A stretch of 25,584 nucleotides of DNA, from assembly GCA_964645155.1 (NCBI GenBank), contig CAZYBG010000041.1, forward strand, positions 1 through 25,584. Reading direction: 5' to 3'. The position numbers and the translations under genes are program-made. This DNA is from CAZYBG01 sp964645155 (GTDB taxonomy: Bacteria; Pseudomonadota; Alphaproteobacteria; Rhodobacterales; Rhodobacteraceae). The stretch's first letter is position 1. Each line of letters begins with the position of its first letter. Shown piece by piece: positions 6,961 to 14,458 of the stretch. A model generated the notes under the pieces. That model did no database searches and was not told the origin of the DNA. It was given only the letters and a program-made list of their open reading frames with translations.

Positions 6961-7115
6961 CTTGATTCGCAACACAAAGCTGGCGGCAAGGCGTAAACAT
7001 GCCGTCTCTGCGCCCTTGTTGCATCCGCTGGACTCCCCGTCGCGGCCGCGCCAGTCTCCGCCTCCGGGAAGGCCCGGAGGGCCACGGAGGGGTGCGGAGG
7101 AGTACGGACGGGGGC

Positions 7116-8057
7116 ATGGCGGCGCGCAAGATCATCATCGACACCGACCCCGGGCAGGACGACGCGGTGGCGATCCTGCTGGCGCTTGCCAGCCCCGACG
7201 AGCTCGACGTGCTCGGCATCACCGCGGTGGCCGGGAACGTGCCGCTGCCGCTCACCGCGCGGAACGCCCGCATCGTCTGCGAACTGGCCGGGCGCCCGGA
7301 TATCGCGGTGTTCGCCGGCTGCGAGGCGCCGCTGGCGCGCCCGCTCGTCACCGCCGAGCATGTGCACGGCAAGACCGGGCTCGACGGCGCCGATCTGCCC
7401 GCGCCGCGGATGGACCTGCGGGCCGGCCATGCCGTCGACTTCATCGTCGAGACGCTGCGCCGCCACCCGCCCGGCACCGTCACGCTCTGCCCGCTCGGGC
7501 CGCTCACCAACATCGCGACGGCGTTCCGCACCGCGCCCGACATCGTCGGCCGGGTGCAGGAGGTCGTGCTGATGGGCGGCGCCTATTTCGAGGTGGGCAA
7601 CATCACGCCGGCGGCCGAGTTCAACATATATGTCGACCCCGAGGCGGCCGACACCGTGTTCGGCTCGGGCGTGAAGCTGACGGTGATGCCGCTTGACCTG
7701 ACGCACAAGGCGCTGACCTCGGCCGAGCGGGTCGGGGCGTTCCACGCGCTCGGCACGCCGGTGGGCCGCGCCGTAGCGGGCTGGACCGACTTCTTCGAGC
7801 GGTTCGACAAGGAGAAGTACGGTGGCACCGGCGCGCCGCTGCACGACCCCTGCGTGATCGCCTACCTGCTTGCGCCGGAGCTGTTCGGGGGCCGCCACAT
7901 CAACGTGGTGATCGAGACCGAGGGGCGCTTCACCACCGGCATGACGGTCGCCGACTGGTGGCGCGTCTCGGGCCGCGCCTCGAACGCCATGTTCATGCGC
8001 GACGTCGATGCCGAGGGGTTCTTCCGCCTGCTCACCGACCGCCTCGGCCGGCTCTGA
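7116..8057 (+). CDS. Nucleoside hydrolase (IU-nucleoside hydrolase family)
   Basis: 313 residues from ATG 7116 (MAARKIIIDTDPGQDD). The in-frame ATG 117 bases upstream is rejected because its extra residues are Arg-rich and unlike the family. The family hydrolyses the N-glycosidic bond of ribonucleosides to free base and ribose, for salvage. The calcium-binding signature DTDPGQDDA (residues 9-17) is complete. Supporting motifs are ITAVAGNVPL, VHGKTGLDG, LCPLGPLTNIATAF, VLMGGAYFEVGNITPAAEFNIYVDPEAA and the late Asp ligand in APLHDPCVIAYLL. The base preference (purine or pyrimidine; RihA-, RihB- or RihC-like) cannot be fixed. The ybaK-like gene follows after three bases, so the two are probably one operon. 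Cytoplasmic. Confidence 0.92.
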   Translation: MAARKIIIDTDPGQDDAVAILLALASPDELDVLGITAVAGNVPLPLTARNARIVCELAGRPDIAVFAGCEAPLARPLVTAEHVHGKTGLDGADLPAPRMDLRAGHAVDFIVETLRRHPPGTVTLCPLGPLTNIATAFRTAPDIVGRVQEVVLMGGAYFEVGNITPAAEFNIYVDPEAADTVFGSGVKLTVMPLDLTHKALTSAERVGAFHALGTPVGRAVAGWTDFFERFDKEKYGGTGAPLHDPCVIAYLLAPELFGGRHINVVIETEGRFTTGMTVADWWRVSGRASNAMFMRDVDAEGFFRLLTDRLGRL

Positions 8058-8060
8058 GCG

Positions 8061-8531
8061 ATGGGCCGGAGCATCGAGCGGGTCGAGCGCGCGCTGGCCG
8101 AAGCCGGCGTCGCCGTCGCGATCCTGGCGATGGACGAGGAGACCCGCACCGCCGAACAGGCCGCGCGGGCGGCGGGCTGCGCGCTCGACCAGATCGTGAA
8201 GTCGATCGTCTTCGCCGGCACCGACAGCGGCCATGTGCGCCTGTTCCTGACCGCCGGCGGCAACCGGGTGTCGCCCGGGAAGGCCTCGGCCCTCGCCGGC
8301 GAGGCGCTTGGCCGTGCCGATGCCGACCTGGTGCGGCGAGAGACCGGCTTCGCGATCGGCGGGGTGGCGCCGGTGGGGCTGATCTCGGCCGTGCCGGTCT
8401 GGTGCGACCCGCGCCTCATGGCGTTCGAGGCGGTCTGGGCGGCGGCGGGCACGCCGCGGCACATCTTCCGCATCGCGCCGGCAGAGCTTGTCCGGGTGAC
8501 CGGCGCGAAGGTCGCCGACTTCGTGGCATAG
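8061..8531 (+). CDS. YbaK/ProX-type aminoacyl-tRNA deacylase domain protein
   Basis: 156 residues, all one YbaK/prolyl-tRNA-synthetase-associated domain. The conserved Lys is in DQIVKSIVF (about residue 46). HVRLFLTAGGNRVS, GFAIGGVAPVGL (the GxxPxG substrate loop) and DPRLMAF complete the pattern. Members hydrolyse mischarged aminoacyl-tRNAs such as Ala- or Cys-tRNA-Pro in trans. This stand-alone form resembles the broader YbaK/EbsC group and its exact substrate is unknown. It lies three bases downstream of the nucleoside hydrolase with no obvious separate promoter. Confidence 0.88.
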   Translation: MGRSIERVERALAEAGVAVAILAMDEETRTAEQAARAAGCALDQIVKSIVFAGTDSGHVRLFLTAGGNRVSPGKASALAGEALGRADADLVRRETGFAIGGVAPVGLISAVPVWCDPRLMAFEAVWAAAGTPRHIFRIAPAELVRVTGAKVADFVA

Positions 8532-8557
8532 CCCCTGCGCCGCTGGCCGCGCGGGGT

Positions 8558-8576
8558 ATGTGAAAATCTTTCACAT
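8558..8576. promoter_or_regulatory. Palindromic operator-like site 1 (ATGTGAAA-N3-TTTCACAT)
   Basis: A 19-bp near-perfect dyad with 8-bp arms, 27 bases after the ybaK-like stop. Its core TGTGAA-N5-TTCACA is identical to the second site 58 bp downstream. It resembles the CRP half-sites TGTGA/TCACA, but the spacing is 7 rather than 6 bases. Confidence 0.6.
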
Positions 8577-8613
8577 CGGCCCTTGATCGTGTCCGCGCCA
8601 TTCCCATCTGGTC

Positions 8614-8636
8614 TGATGTGAAGCGAATTCACATCA
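8614..8636. promoter_or_regulatory. Palindromic operator-like site 2 (TGATGTGAA-N5-TTCACATCA)
   Basis: A 23-bp dyad with perfect 9-bp arms, ending 29 bases before the DUF2852 ATG. It shares the core TGTGAA-N5-TTCACA with site 1. TTGATC (8583-8588) between the sites could be a -35 box, in which case this site would cover the start region and suit a repressor. The regulator is not known. Confidence 0.65.
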
Positions 8637-8665
8637 ACCGACAGCACGAAACCGGAGCACGCCCG

Positions 8666-9100
8666 ATGACCTCAACGACCGAGACCCTCGCCCTGCCCCG
8701 CCAGACCTGGGCCCGCCAGACCTGGCTTGGGCGCGCCGAAAGCTGGCTCGACGACCGCGGCAAGGGGGCCTGGATCGCCGCCATGATCCTCGGCTTCATT
8801 GTCTTCTGGCCGGTCGGCCTCGCCCTTCTGGCCTACATGATCTGGAGCAAACGCATGTTCAACGGCAGCTGCGCGGCCCGCCGGGCCCATCGTCACAACC
8901 GCCACGGGGTCAACTCGACCGGCAACAGCGCCTTCGACGCCTACAAGGCCGAGACGCTCCGCCGGCTCGAGGACGAGCAGGCGGCGTTCGAGGCCTTCCT
9001 GCAGCGCCTGCGCGAGGCCAAGGACAAGTCCGAGTTCGACCAGTTCATGGACGATCGCGCCCGGGCCGCCCGCGGCGACGACCGCCCGGCCGAGGCCTGA
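8666..9100 (+). CDS. DUF2852 family membrane protein
   Basis: 144 residues from ATG 8666 (MTSTTETLALPRQTW), with CGGAG ten bases upstream. An in-frame ATG at 8618 is rejected because it lies inside the second palindrome. There is one strong membrane segment, WIAAMILGFIVFWPVGLALLA (about residues 36-58), followed by YMIWSKRMF, a His/Arg-rich stretch with Cys (GSCAARRAHRHNRHG), then a charged coiled-coil-like helix (YKAETLRRLEDEQAAFEAFLQRLREAKDKSEFDQFM). This matches the DUF2852 family common in Rhodobacterales and Rhizobiales. Function unknown. Two identical operator-like palindromes directly upstream imply dedicated regulation, and a hairpin terminator follows. Confidence 0.85.
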   Translation: MTSTTETLALPRQTWARQTWLGRAESWLDDRGKGAWIAAMILGFIVFWPVGLALLAYMIWSKRMFNGSCAARRAHRHNRHGVNSTGNSAFDAYKAETLRRLEDEQAAFEAFLQRLREAKDKSEFDQFMDDRARAARGDDRPAEA

Positions 9101-9108
9101 ACCTTCGC

Positions 9109-9137
9109 AAGGGGTGCGGCCCGCCGCCGCGCCCCTT
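9109..9137 (+). terminator. Hairpin terminator after the DUF2852 gene
   Basis: AAGGGGTGCGGC (9109-9120) pairs with GCCGCGCCCCTT (9126-9137) over 12 bp, including one G-T pair, with a 5-base loop. It starts nine bases after the DUF2852 stop. The 3' side has only TTC, so termination efficiency is uncertain. Confidence 0.6.
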
Positions 9138-9170
9138 CAACCGCGCAAACCGAAGGCCCATGTCACGCCC

Positions 9171-9611
9171 ATGAGTTACGCCCTGCCCGATCCCTACGCC
9201 CAGGCCGACTTCTACGCCGACATCCCGCTCAAGCGCCTGCTGGCCTGGGTGATCGATGCCGGCCTGATCCTGCTGCTCTGCCTCGTGGCGGTGCCGCTCA
9301 CCGCCTTCGTCGGCCTCTTCTTCTTCCCCGTGCTCTGGATCGCGCTCAGCTTTCTCTACCGCTGGGCCACCATCGCCGGCGGGTCGGCGACCTGGGGCAT
9401 GCGGGTGATGGCGATCGAGTTCCGCGACACGCGCGGCGCGCGCCTCGATGCGGCGACGGCCTTCGCGCACACGCTGATCTACACGGTCGCGATGGGGACG
9501 TTCCTGCTGCAGCTGCTCTCGATCGGGCTGATACTCGCATCGGCGCGGCGGCAGAGCCTCGGCGACCACCTGCTCGGCACCGTGGCGATCAACCGCGCGG
9601 CCGCGCAGTAG
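9171..9611 (+). CDS. RDD family membrane protein
   Basis: 146 residues from ATG 9171 (MSYALPDPYAQADFYADIP). An upstream in-frame ATG would sit within the terminator stem and is rejected. The RDD signature is visible as PLKRLLAWVIDAGLILLL (Arg and Asp of the first helix). A second membrane segment is around VPLTAFVGLFFFPVLWIAL, then YRWATIAGGSATWGMRVM, and a last helix around AFAHTLIYTVAMGTFLLQLLS. The C-terminal QSLGDHLLGTVAI is the usual final motif. RDD proteins are small inner-membrane proteins, some linked to ion exchange; the substrate is unknown. It lies between the DUF2852 gene and bpt on the same strand. Confidence 0.88.
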   Translation: MSYALPDPYAQADFYADIPLKRLLAWVIDAGLILLLCLVAVPLTAFVGLFFFPVLWIALSFLYRWATIAGGSATWGMRVMAIEFRDTRGARLDAATAFAHTLIYTVAMGTFLLQLLSIGLILASARRQSLGDHLLGTVAINRAAAQ

Positions 9612-9642
9612 CCCACCCGCATCCGACCCGCCGCCAAGCCCC

Positions 9643-9672
9643 TTCACAGACGCAGATCGCCTTGCTAGCGTG
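9643..9672 (+). promoter_or_regulatory. Weak promoter candidate for bpt
   Basis: TTCACA (9643-9648) and TAGCGT about 17 bases downstream lie in the 88-base gap before bpt. The -35 matches 5 of 6 consensus bases, but the -10 matches poorly. Low-confidence call. Confidence 0.25.
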
Positions 9673-9699
9673 GCGGCGAACCACCGCAAGCCCGAGCAG

Positions 9700-10530
9700 A
9701 TGCGCCACACCCTTCCCATCGCGCCGCAGTTCTACGTCACGGCGCCGCAGCCCTGCCCCTATCTGCCGGGCCGCATGGAACGGAAACTGTTCACCGCGCT
9801 GCAGGGCGACTATGCCGAGAAGCTGAACGACAGCCTGTCGAAACAGGGCTTCCGCCGCTCGCAGAACGTGCTCTATCGCCCGTCCTGCGCCGACTGCCAG
9901 GCCTGCCTTTCGGCCCGCATCCGGGTGAAGGACTTCGAGCCCGCGCGCAGCCAGCGGCGGGCGTGGCGGCGCAACGCCCATCTGCGGCGCGAGGCGACCA
10001 GCCCCTGGGCGACCGAGGACCAGTACGCGCTTTTCCGGCGCTACCTCGACAGCCGGCATGCCGATGGCGGCATGGCCGACATGGACATCTTCGAGTTCGC
10101 CGCGATGATCGAGGAGACGCCGGTCAGAAGCCGCGTCGTCGAGTACTCCGCCGACCCGCCGCCGGGCTCGCACCGGCGGGCGCTCGCGGCGGTCTGCCTG
10201 ACCGACGTGCTCGATGACGGCGTGTCGATGGTCTACTCGTTCTATGATCCGTCGCGCGAGCGCGACAGCCTCGGCACCTACATCATCCTCGACCACGTGG
10301 AGATCGCCCGCGCGGCAGGCCTGCCTTATGTCTATCTCGGCTACTGGGTGCCGGGGTCGAGCAAGATGGGCTACAAGTCGCGCTTCGCCGCGCTCGAGAT
10401 CTACAAGGGCGGCCAGTGGCAGGAGATCGGCGATCCTGCCCGCCATACCGCCGATACCCATCCGCTCTCGGTCGATCCGATCGCCGAGCAGGTTGCGAAG
10501 ATCTCGCTGCCGGATACCCGCGCGCCCTGA
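9700..10530 (+). CDS. bpt: Aspartate/glutamate leucyltransferase Bpt (arginyltransferase family)
   Basis: 276 residues from ATG 9700 (MRHTLPIAPQFYVTAPQPC). A GTG 30 bases earlier is an alternative, but the ATG matches the family start. The enzyme moves leucine from Leu-tRNA to proteins with N-terminal Asp or Glu, marking them for ClpS/ClpAP degradation under the N-end rule. Recognised motifs are CPYLPGRMERKLFT (about 18-31), GFRRSQNVLYRPSCADCQACLSARI (Cys-rich N-terminal ATE domain, split at about 52-76), RRNAHL, SMVYSFYDP, GTYIILDHVEIA and PYVYLGYWVPGSSKMGYKSRF in the C-terminal GNAT-like half. Length and order are complete. It is monocistronic by appearance and convergent with the first TRAP binding-protein gene. 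Cytoplasmic. Confidence 0.92.
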   Translation: MRHTLPIAPQFYVTAPQPCPYLPGRMERKLFTALQGDYAEKLNDSLSKQGFRRSQNVLYRPSCADCQACLSARIRVKDFEPARSQRRAWRRNAHLRREATSPWATEDQYALFRRYLDSRHADGGMADMDIFEFAAMIEETPVRSRVVEYSADPPPGSHRRALAAVCLTDVLDDGVSMVYSFYDPSRERDSLGTYIILDHVEIARAAGLPYVYLGYWVPGSSKMGYKSRFAALEIYKGGQWQEIGDPARHTADTHPLSVDPIAEQVAKISLPDTRAP

Positions 10531-10569
10531 TCCGGGCGCAGCGCGCGGGCCGGCTCAGGCGCGCCTGCT

Positions 10570-11655
10570 TCAGGCCAGCACGCGGTCGCGCTGCGCGCGG
10601 TAGGTGCCCTCCGACCGGGTGATCCAGGCAGAGGAGGCGCGCATCGAGGCCATCGCGTTGTCGTAGATGCGCTTGTAGAGGTCGTCGCCCATGTTCTCCT
10701 GGTGGACCTCGGCGGCGGCGGCGCCGAACGCGGTCCAGACCGTGTCGGGAAACTCGCGGATCTGGACGCCCGCCGCCTGCAGCCGCTGCAGCGCCGACGA
10801 GTTCCGGCTGAGGAACTGCGCGAGGTTCCACTGGTGCGTCTCGGCCGCGGCGATCTCGATGATCTTCTGCTGGGCCGGCGTCAGATCCTCGAACAGCGCG
10901 CGGTTCGCGGCCAGCGAGAATCCCGCGCCCGGCTCGTGGAAGCCCGCAGTATAGTAGATCTTGGTGATCTCCTGGAAGTTCGCGACCTCGTCGGCCCAGG
11001 GGCCGATCCATTCGGTGCCGTCGATCGCGCCCGAGGCGAGCGCGGCATAGACCTCGTTGCCGGGCAGGTTCTGCACCACCGCGCCGAGCTTGCCGAGCGC
11101 GATGCCGCCGAGGCCCGGCATCCGGAACTTCAGCCCGCTGAAATCCTCCGGCCCGGCGATCTCGCGGCGGAACCAGCCGCCCGACTGCGCGCCGGTGTTG
11201 CCGCTGAGGAACGCCTTCAGCCCGAACCTCTGGCCGAGCTCGTCGTGGAACTGCATCCCGCCGTCGTGGTAGTACCAGTTCGACAGCTCCTGCGCGGTCA
11301 TCCCGAACGGAACCGCCGAGAAGAACGCGTAGCCGGGATGGCGGTCGACGAAATAGTAGTCGGCGGCATGGTAGAGGTCGGCATCGCCCGCGACGACGGC
11401 GTCGAACACCTCGAACGCGCCCACCACCTCGCCGGCCGCCTTCAGGTCGACGGTCAGCTGGCCATCGGTCATCGCGGTGATGCTGTCGGCCACGCGCTGC
11501 GCGCCGTCATGCACCCCGGCGAGGCTGCGGCCCCAGCTCGTCACCATGGTCAGCGTGCGGACGCCCTGGGCATAGAGCGGCGCCGCGAGGCTCGAGGCGG
11601 CGGCTGCGGTGGCGCCGCCGACGGCGGCCTTCTGCAGAAACGAGCGACGGTCCAT
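10570..11655 (-). CDS. TRAP transporter solute-binding protein, DctP family
   Basis: 361 residues from ATG 11655 (MDRRSFLQK), with GGAAGGA about seven bases upstream. The twin-arginine signal peptide is MDRRSFLQKAAVGGATAAA..., with cleavage near residue 29 (PLYAQ). The mature protein has the large DctP/TakP-like pattern: MVTSWGRSLAGVHDGAQ, HAADYYFVDRHPGYAFFSAVPFG, SGNTGAQSGGWFRREI, GLKFRMPGLGG (Arg that salt-bridges the substrate carboxylate) and GAIDGTEWIGPWAD. It should bind an organic acid in the periplasm. It is clearly a divergent paralogue of takP 3 kb away: same length class and the same GGNTG.Q.GGWF block. It is divergent from dctQM, which begins 354 bases away, so it may share that permease. 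Ligand unknown. Confidence 0.9.
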   Translation of the reverse strand: MDRRSFLQKAAVGGATAAAASSLAAPLYAQGVRTLTMVTSWGRSLAGVHDGAQRVADSITAMTDGQLTVDLKAAGEVVGAFEVFDAVVAGDADLYHAADYYFVDRHPGYAFFSAVPFGMTAQELSNWYYHDGGMQFHDELGQRFGLKAFLSGNTGAQSGGWFRREIAGPEDFSGLKFRMPGLGGIALGKLGAVVQNLPGNEVYAALASGAIDGTEWIGPWADEVANFQEITKIYYTAGFHEPGAGFSLAANRALFEDLTPAQQKIIEIAAAETHQWNLAQFLSRNSSALQRLQAAGVQIREFPDTVWTAFGAAAAEVHQENMGDDLYKRIYDNAMASMRASSAWITRSEGTYRAQRDRVLA

Positions 11656-12009
11656 CGGGTCTGTCCTTCCAGCGGCGCGCCCGCCCACGGGGCGCGGCAA
11701 AAGCGTTGCCGGCACGGAAACCCGACGCGGGAAACCGGCCGCGAAACCATCTTCAACGACACAATCTGAGCGAAAGTATGGCGATCGTCACCGAACGCCG
11801 CGGGGCGGCTGCCCATTGCTTCGGCGCCGGCGCGCGGCCTGCGCCGGACCGGGCAATCTCTGCGTGACAAGGCGGGCAAAAGCGGGAAATGTCGGCGCCG
11901 GACCGGGAGCGACGACGGCGGCGACACCGGGTGCGGCGTCGCCCCGCGCCCCGCTCCGGGGCAAGAGCATGCGCGGCGGAGAAGCGCGCGTCGGCAAGGG
12001 GGGAACCTT
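11656..12009. other. 354-bp intergenic region between divergent dctP and dctQ
   Basis: No convincing gene is seen in the spacer. It must carry both divergent promoters, but I find no strong -35/-10 pair. There is a 13-bp direct repeat GCGCCGGACCGGG at 11841-11853 and 11895-11907, 54 bp apart, and a relatively AT-rich stretch around 11750-11785. An open frame through 11889-12590 is only an upstream extension of the dctM frame. Confidence 0.5.
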
Positions 12010-12594
12010 ATGGGTGGACTGCTCGCGATCTCTCGCGGGATCGACCGGCTCAACGAGATCGTCGGCAAGTCGGTGGCCTGGCTGATCCTGATCGCCGTCC
12101 TCGTCAGCGCGGGCAACGCCACCGTCCGGAAGGTCCTCAGCACGTCGTCGAACGCTTGGCTCGAGCTGCAGTGGTACCTCTTCGGCGCGGCATTTCTTCT
12201 GGCGGCGGCCTACACGCTCAAGCAGAACGAACATATCCGGATCGACATCGTCTACGGCATGTTCTCGCGGCGCACGCAGCACTGGATCGACCTCTTCGGC
12301 CATGTCGTGTTCCTGATGCCGTTCGTGCTGCTGATGTCCTACTACCTCTGGCCCTACTTCCTGCGCTCGTTCCAGTCGGGCGAGGTCTCGACGAATACCG
12401 GCGGGCTGATCATCTGGCCGGCCAAGCTGCTCCTGCTCCTCGGCTTCGCGCTTCTGTCGCTCCAGGGCATCTCCGAGATCATCAAGAAGATCGCCGTCAT
12501 CAGGGGCCTGATCCCCGATCCGCAGCCCTTCGTGTCGGTCCACGAACATGCCGAGGAGGAAGCGAAGGCGCTGATCGAGGAGATCAAGAAATGA
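12010..12594 (+). CDS. TRAP transporter small membrane subunit, DctQ family
   Basis: 194 residues, slightly longer than the smallest DctQ proteins. It has four membrane segments: roughly SVAWLILIAVLVSAGNAT (21-38), ELQWYLFGAAFLLAAAYTL (52-70), LFGHVVFLMPFVLLMSYYLW (95-114) and WPAKLLLLLGFALLSLQGI (136-154). The NEHIRIDIVYGMF motif after helix 2 is the classic DctQ loop. A charged C-terminus ends EEEAKALIEEIKK. The protein links the binding protein to DctM in the inner membrane. A G-rich stretch (aaggggggaacctt) serves as ribosome-binding region. Its stop overlaps the dctM ATG (ATGA). Confidence 0.92.
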   Translation: MGGLLAISRGIDRLNEIVGKSVAWLILIAVLVSAGNATVRKVLSTSSNAWLELQWYLFGAAFLLAAAYTLKQNEHIRIDIVYGMFSRRTQHWIDLFGHVVFLMPFVLLMSYYLWPYFLRSFQSGEVSTNTGGLIIWPAKLLLLLGFALLSLQGISEIIKKIAVIRGLIPDPQPFVSVHEHAEEEAKALIEEIKK

Positions 12595-14378
12595 TCGAGA
12601 TCATCGCCCACAACATGGCGCCGATCATGTTCCTCTCGCTGGTGGGGTTCCTGCTCCTCGGCTATCCGGTGGCGTTCGCGCTGGCCGCCAACGGCCTCTT
12701 TTTCTTCTTTATCGGGGTCGAGCTCGCGCCCTATTCCAACGGCCAGATCACGCTCGACTGGCCGCTTCTCAACACGCTGCCGAGCCGGTTCTGGGGGGTG
12801 CTGTCGAACGAGACGCTGCTTGCGATTCCGTTCTTCACCTTCATGGGCATCGTGCTCGAACGATCCGGCATGGCCGAGGACCTGCTCGAGACGATCGGGC
12901 AGGTCTTCGGCTCGGTCCGCGGCGGGCTTGCCTATGCGGTGGTGTTCGTCGGCGCGCTCCTCGCGGCCACCACCGGGGTCGTCGCGGCGAGCGTCATCGC
13001 GATGGGCCTGATCTCGCTGCCGATCATGCTGCGCTACGGCTATGACCGTAGGCTCGCCACCGGCGTCATCGCCGCCTCGGGCACGCTGGCGCAGATCGTG
13101 CCGCCCTCGCTGGTGCTCATCATCCTCGCCGACCAGCTCGGCCGCTCGGTCGGCGACATGTACCGCGGCGCGCTCGTCCCCGCGCTCCTGCTGACCGCCG
13201 CCTACATGGCCTACATCACGGTCCTGACCATCCTGCGGCCGGCCGCGGCCCCGGCCCTGCCGGTCGAGGCGCGCACCCTCGGCGGCGGCTTCACCTCGCT
13301 TTTCGTGGCGCTCGGCGCGGTGCTTGCGATCAGCTACGGCGCGCATGTCTGGCTGTCGCCCACCCAGGGGACGAATGCCGACATCCTCGGCGCAACCGTG
13401 GGCGTCGCGGTGATCTATGCCTATGCGCTGCTCGATCGCGGGCTGGGGATCAACCTGCTCTCGCGGCTGGCCCAGCAGGTCATCATGGTGATGATCCCGC
13501 CGCTCGCGCTGATCTTCCTCGTGCTCGGCACCATCTTCCTCGGCATCGCCACGCCGACCGAGGGCGGCGCGATGGGCGCGGTCGGCGCGCTTGTGCTTGC
13601 CGCGGCGAAGCGCCGGCTGACATTCCCGGTCCTCAGCCAGGCGCTGACGGCGACGACGCGGCTTTCGGCCTTCGTGATGTTCATCCTGATCGGCAGCCGG
13701 GTGTTCTCGCTCACCTTCTTCGGGGTCAACGGCCACATCTGGGTCGAGGAACTGCTGACCGCCGTGCCCGGCGGCGAATACGGCTTCCTGTTCGTCGTCA
13801 ACGCCATCGTCTTCTTCCTCGGCTTCTTCCTCGACTTCTTCGAGATCGTGTTCATCGTCGTCCCGCTGATCGTGCCGGCCGCCGAGAGCCTGGGGATCGA
13901 CCTCATCTTCCTCGGCGTCATCCTGGGGATGAACCTGCAGACCAGCTTTCTCACACCGCCGTTCGGCTTCGCGCTCTTCTACCTGCGGTCGGTGGCGCCG
14001 CGGGGCGGCTACACCGACAAGCCGACGGGGCGCAGAATCGACGGGATCAGGACGGGCGACATCTACCGGGGCGCGGTGAACTTCATCGCGATCCAGGTGG
14101 TGATGATCTTCATGGTCATCGCGTTCCCGCAGATGGTGATGCACTACCGCGGCCCGGCGGTCGACACGTCGAACGTCACGATCACGCTGCCGCCGGCAGG
14201 CGGCGGGGGCGGCCTCAGCATGCCCGGGCTCGGCGGACCGGGCCAGGGCGGGCTGGGGCAGCCCGGCGGTGGACTGGGCCAACCGGGCGGCGGTCTGGCT
14301 CCGGCGCCCGGCGGGCTCGCGCCCGCCCCCGGCGGGCTCGCACCCGCCCCGGCACCTGCGCCGGCCGAGGGCAACTGA
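12591..14378 (+). CDS. TRAP transporter large permease subunit, DctM family, with low-complexity tail
   Basis: 595 residues from ATG 12591 (MIEIIAHNMAPIMFLSLVG), overlapping the dctQ stop. DctM carries the substrate with Na+ symport across the inner membrane. Family motifs include GYPVAFALAANGLFFFF, LLAIPFFTFMGIVLERSGMAEDLLETIG, ASGTLAQIVPPSLVLIILADQLG, ATPTEGGAMGAVGALVLA and FFLDFFEIVFIVVPLIVP. The enlarged type (about 500-600 residues, extra loops and helices) is used by TakP-like and related systems. The last ~65 residues leave the family: a soluble stretch (about 531-595) rich in Gly, Pro, Ala and Gln with repeated GLGQPGG and GLAPAPG units. A strong bidirectional terminator follows. It probably works with takP, and perhaps also with the upstream binding protein. 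Confidence 0.92.
   Translation: MIEIIAHNMAPIMFLSLVGFLLLGYPVAFALAANGLFFFFIGVELAPYSNGQITLDWPLLNTLPSRFWGVLSNETLLAIPFFTFMGIVLERSGMAEDLLETIGQVFGSVRGGLAYAVVFVGALLAATTGVVAASVIAMGLISLPIMLRYGYDRRLATGVIAASGTLAQIVPPSLVLIILADQLGRSVGDMYRGALVPALLLTAAYMAYITVLTILRPAAAPALPVEARTLGGGFTSLFVALGAVLAISYGAHVWLSPTQGTNADILGATVGVAVIYAYALLDRGLGINLLSRLAQQVIMVMIPPLALIFLVLGTIFLGIATPTEGGAMGAVGALVLAAAKRRLTFPVLSQALTATTRLSAFVMFILIGSRVFSLTFFGVNGHIWVEELLTAVPGGEYGFLFVVNAIVFFLGFFLDFFEIVFIVVPLIVPAAESLGIDLIFLGVILGMNLQTSFLTPPFGFALFYLRSVAPRGGYTDKPTGRRIDGIRTGDIYRGAVNFIAIQVVMIFMVIAFPQMVMHYRGPAVDTSNVTITLPPAGGGGGLSMPGLGGPGQGGLGQPGGGLGQPGGGLAPAPGGLAPAPGGLAPAPAPAPAEGN
14230..14367 (+). repeat. Tandem GLGQPGG / GLAPAPG repeats at the dctM 3' end
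   Basis: About 138 bases encode GLGGPGQGGLGQPGGGLGQPGG, then three GLAPAPG-like units and a PAPAPAE end. The units are 21 bases long with synonymous variation (gggctcgcgcccgcccccggc and relatives). This is an expandable, disordered extension of the permease. Confidence 0.75.
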
Positions 14379-14406
14379 CGACCCAGGCCGCGCGGCGGAA
14401 CGGAAA

Positions 14407-14435
14407 AAGGCCCCGGGGAGCACCCCCGGGGCCTT
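14407..14435. terminator. Bidirectional intrinsic terminator between dctM and takP
   Basis: AAGGCCCCGGGG (14407-14418) pairs with CCCCGGGGCCTT (14424-14435): 12 bp, perfect, 5-base loop. It is preceded by AAAAA and followed by TTCGGCTTT, giving short U-runs for both strands. It is well placed between the convergent genes. Confidence 0.85.
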
Positions 14436-14458
14436 CGGCTTTCGCCTGAAGCGGCGCC

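Noticed and set aside
8558..8636. CRP sites
   Set aside because: The half-sites match TGTGA/TCACA, but the spacer is 7 rather than 6 bases in both copies, so I list them as operators of unknown regulator.
10531..10569. Terminator between bpt and the first dctP
   Set aside because: Only short GC palindromes (caggcgcgcctg) are present; no convincing long stem or T-run.
11889..12590. Upstream extension of the dctM frame through dctQ
   Set aside because: dctQ is complete in another frame, and dctM has a proper ATG in an ATGA overlap at 12591.
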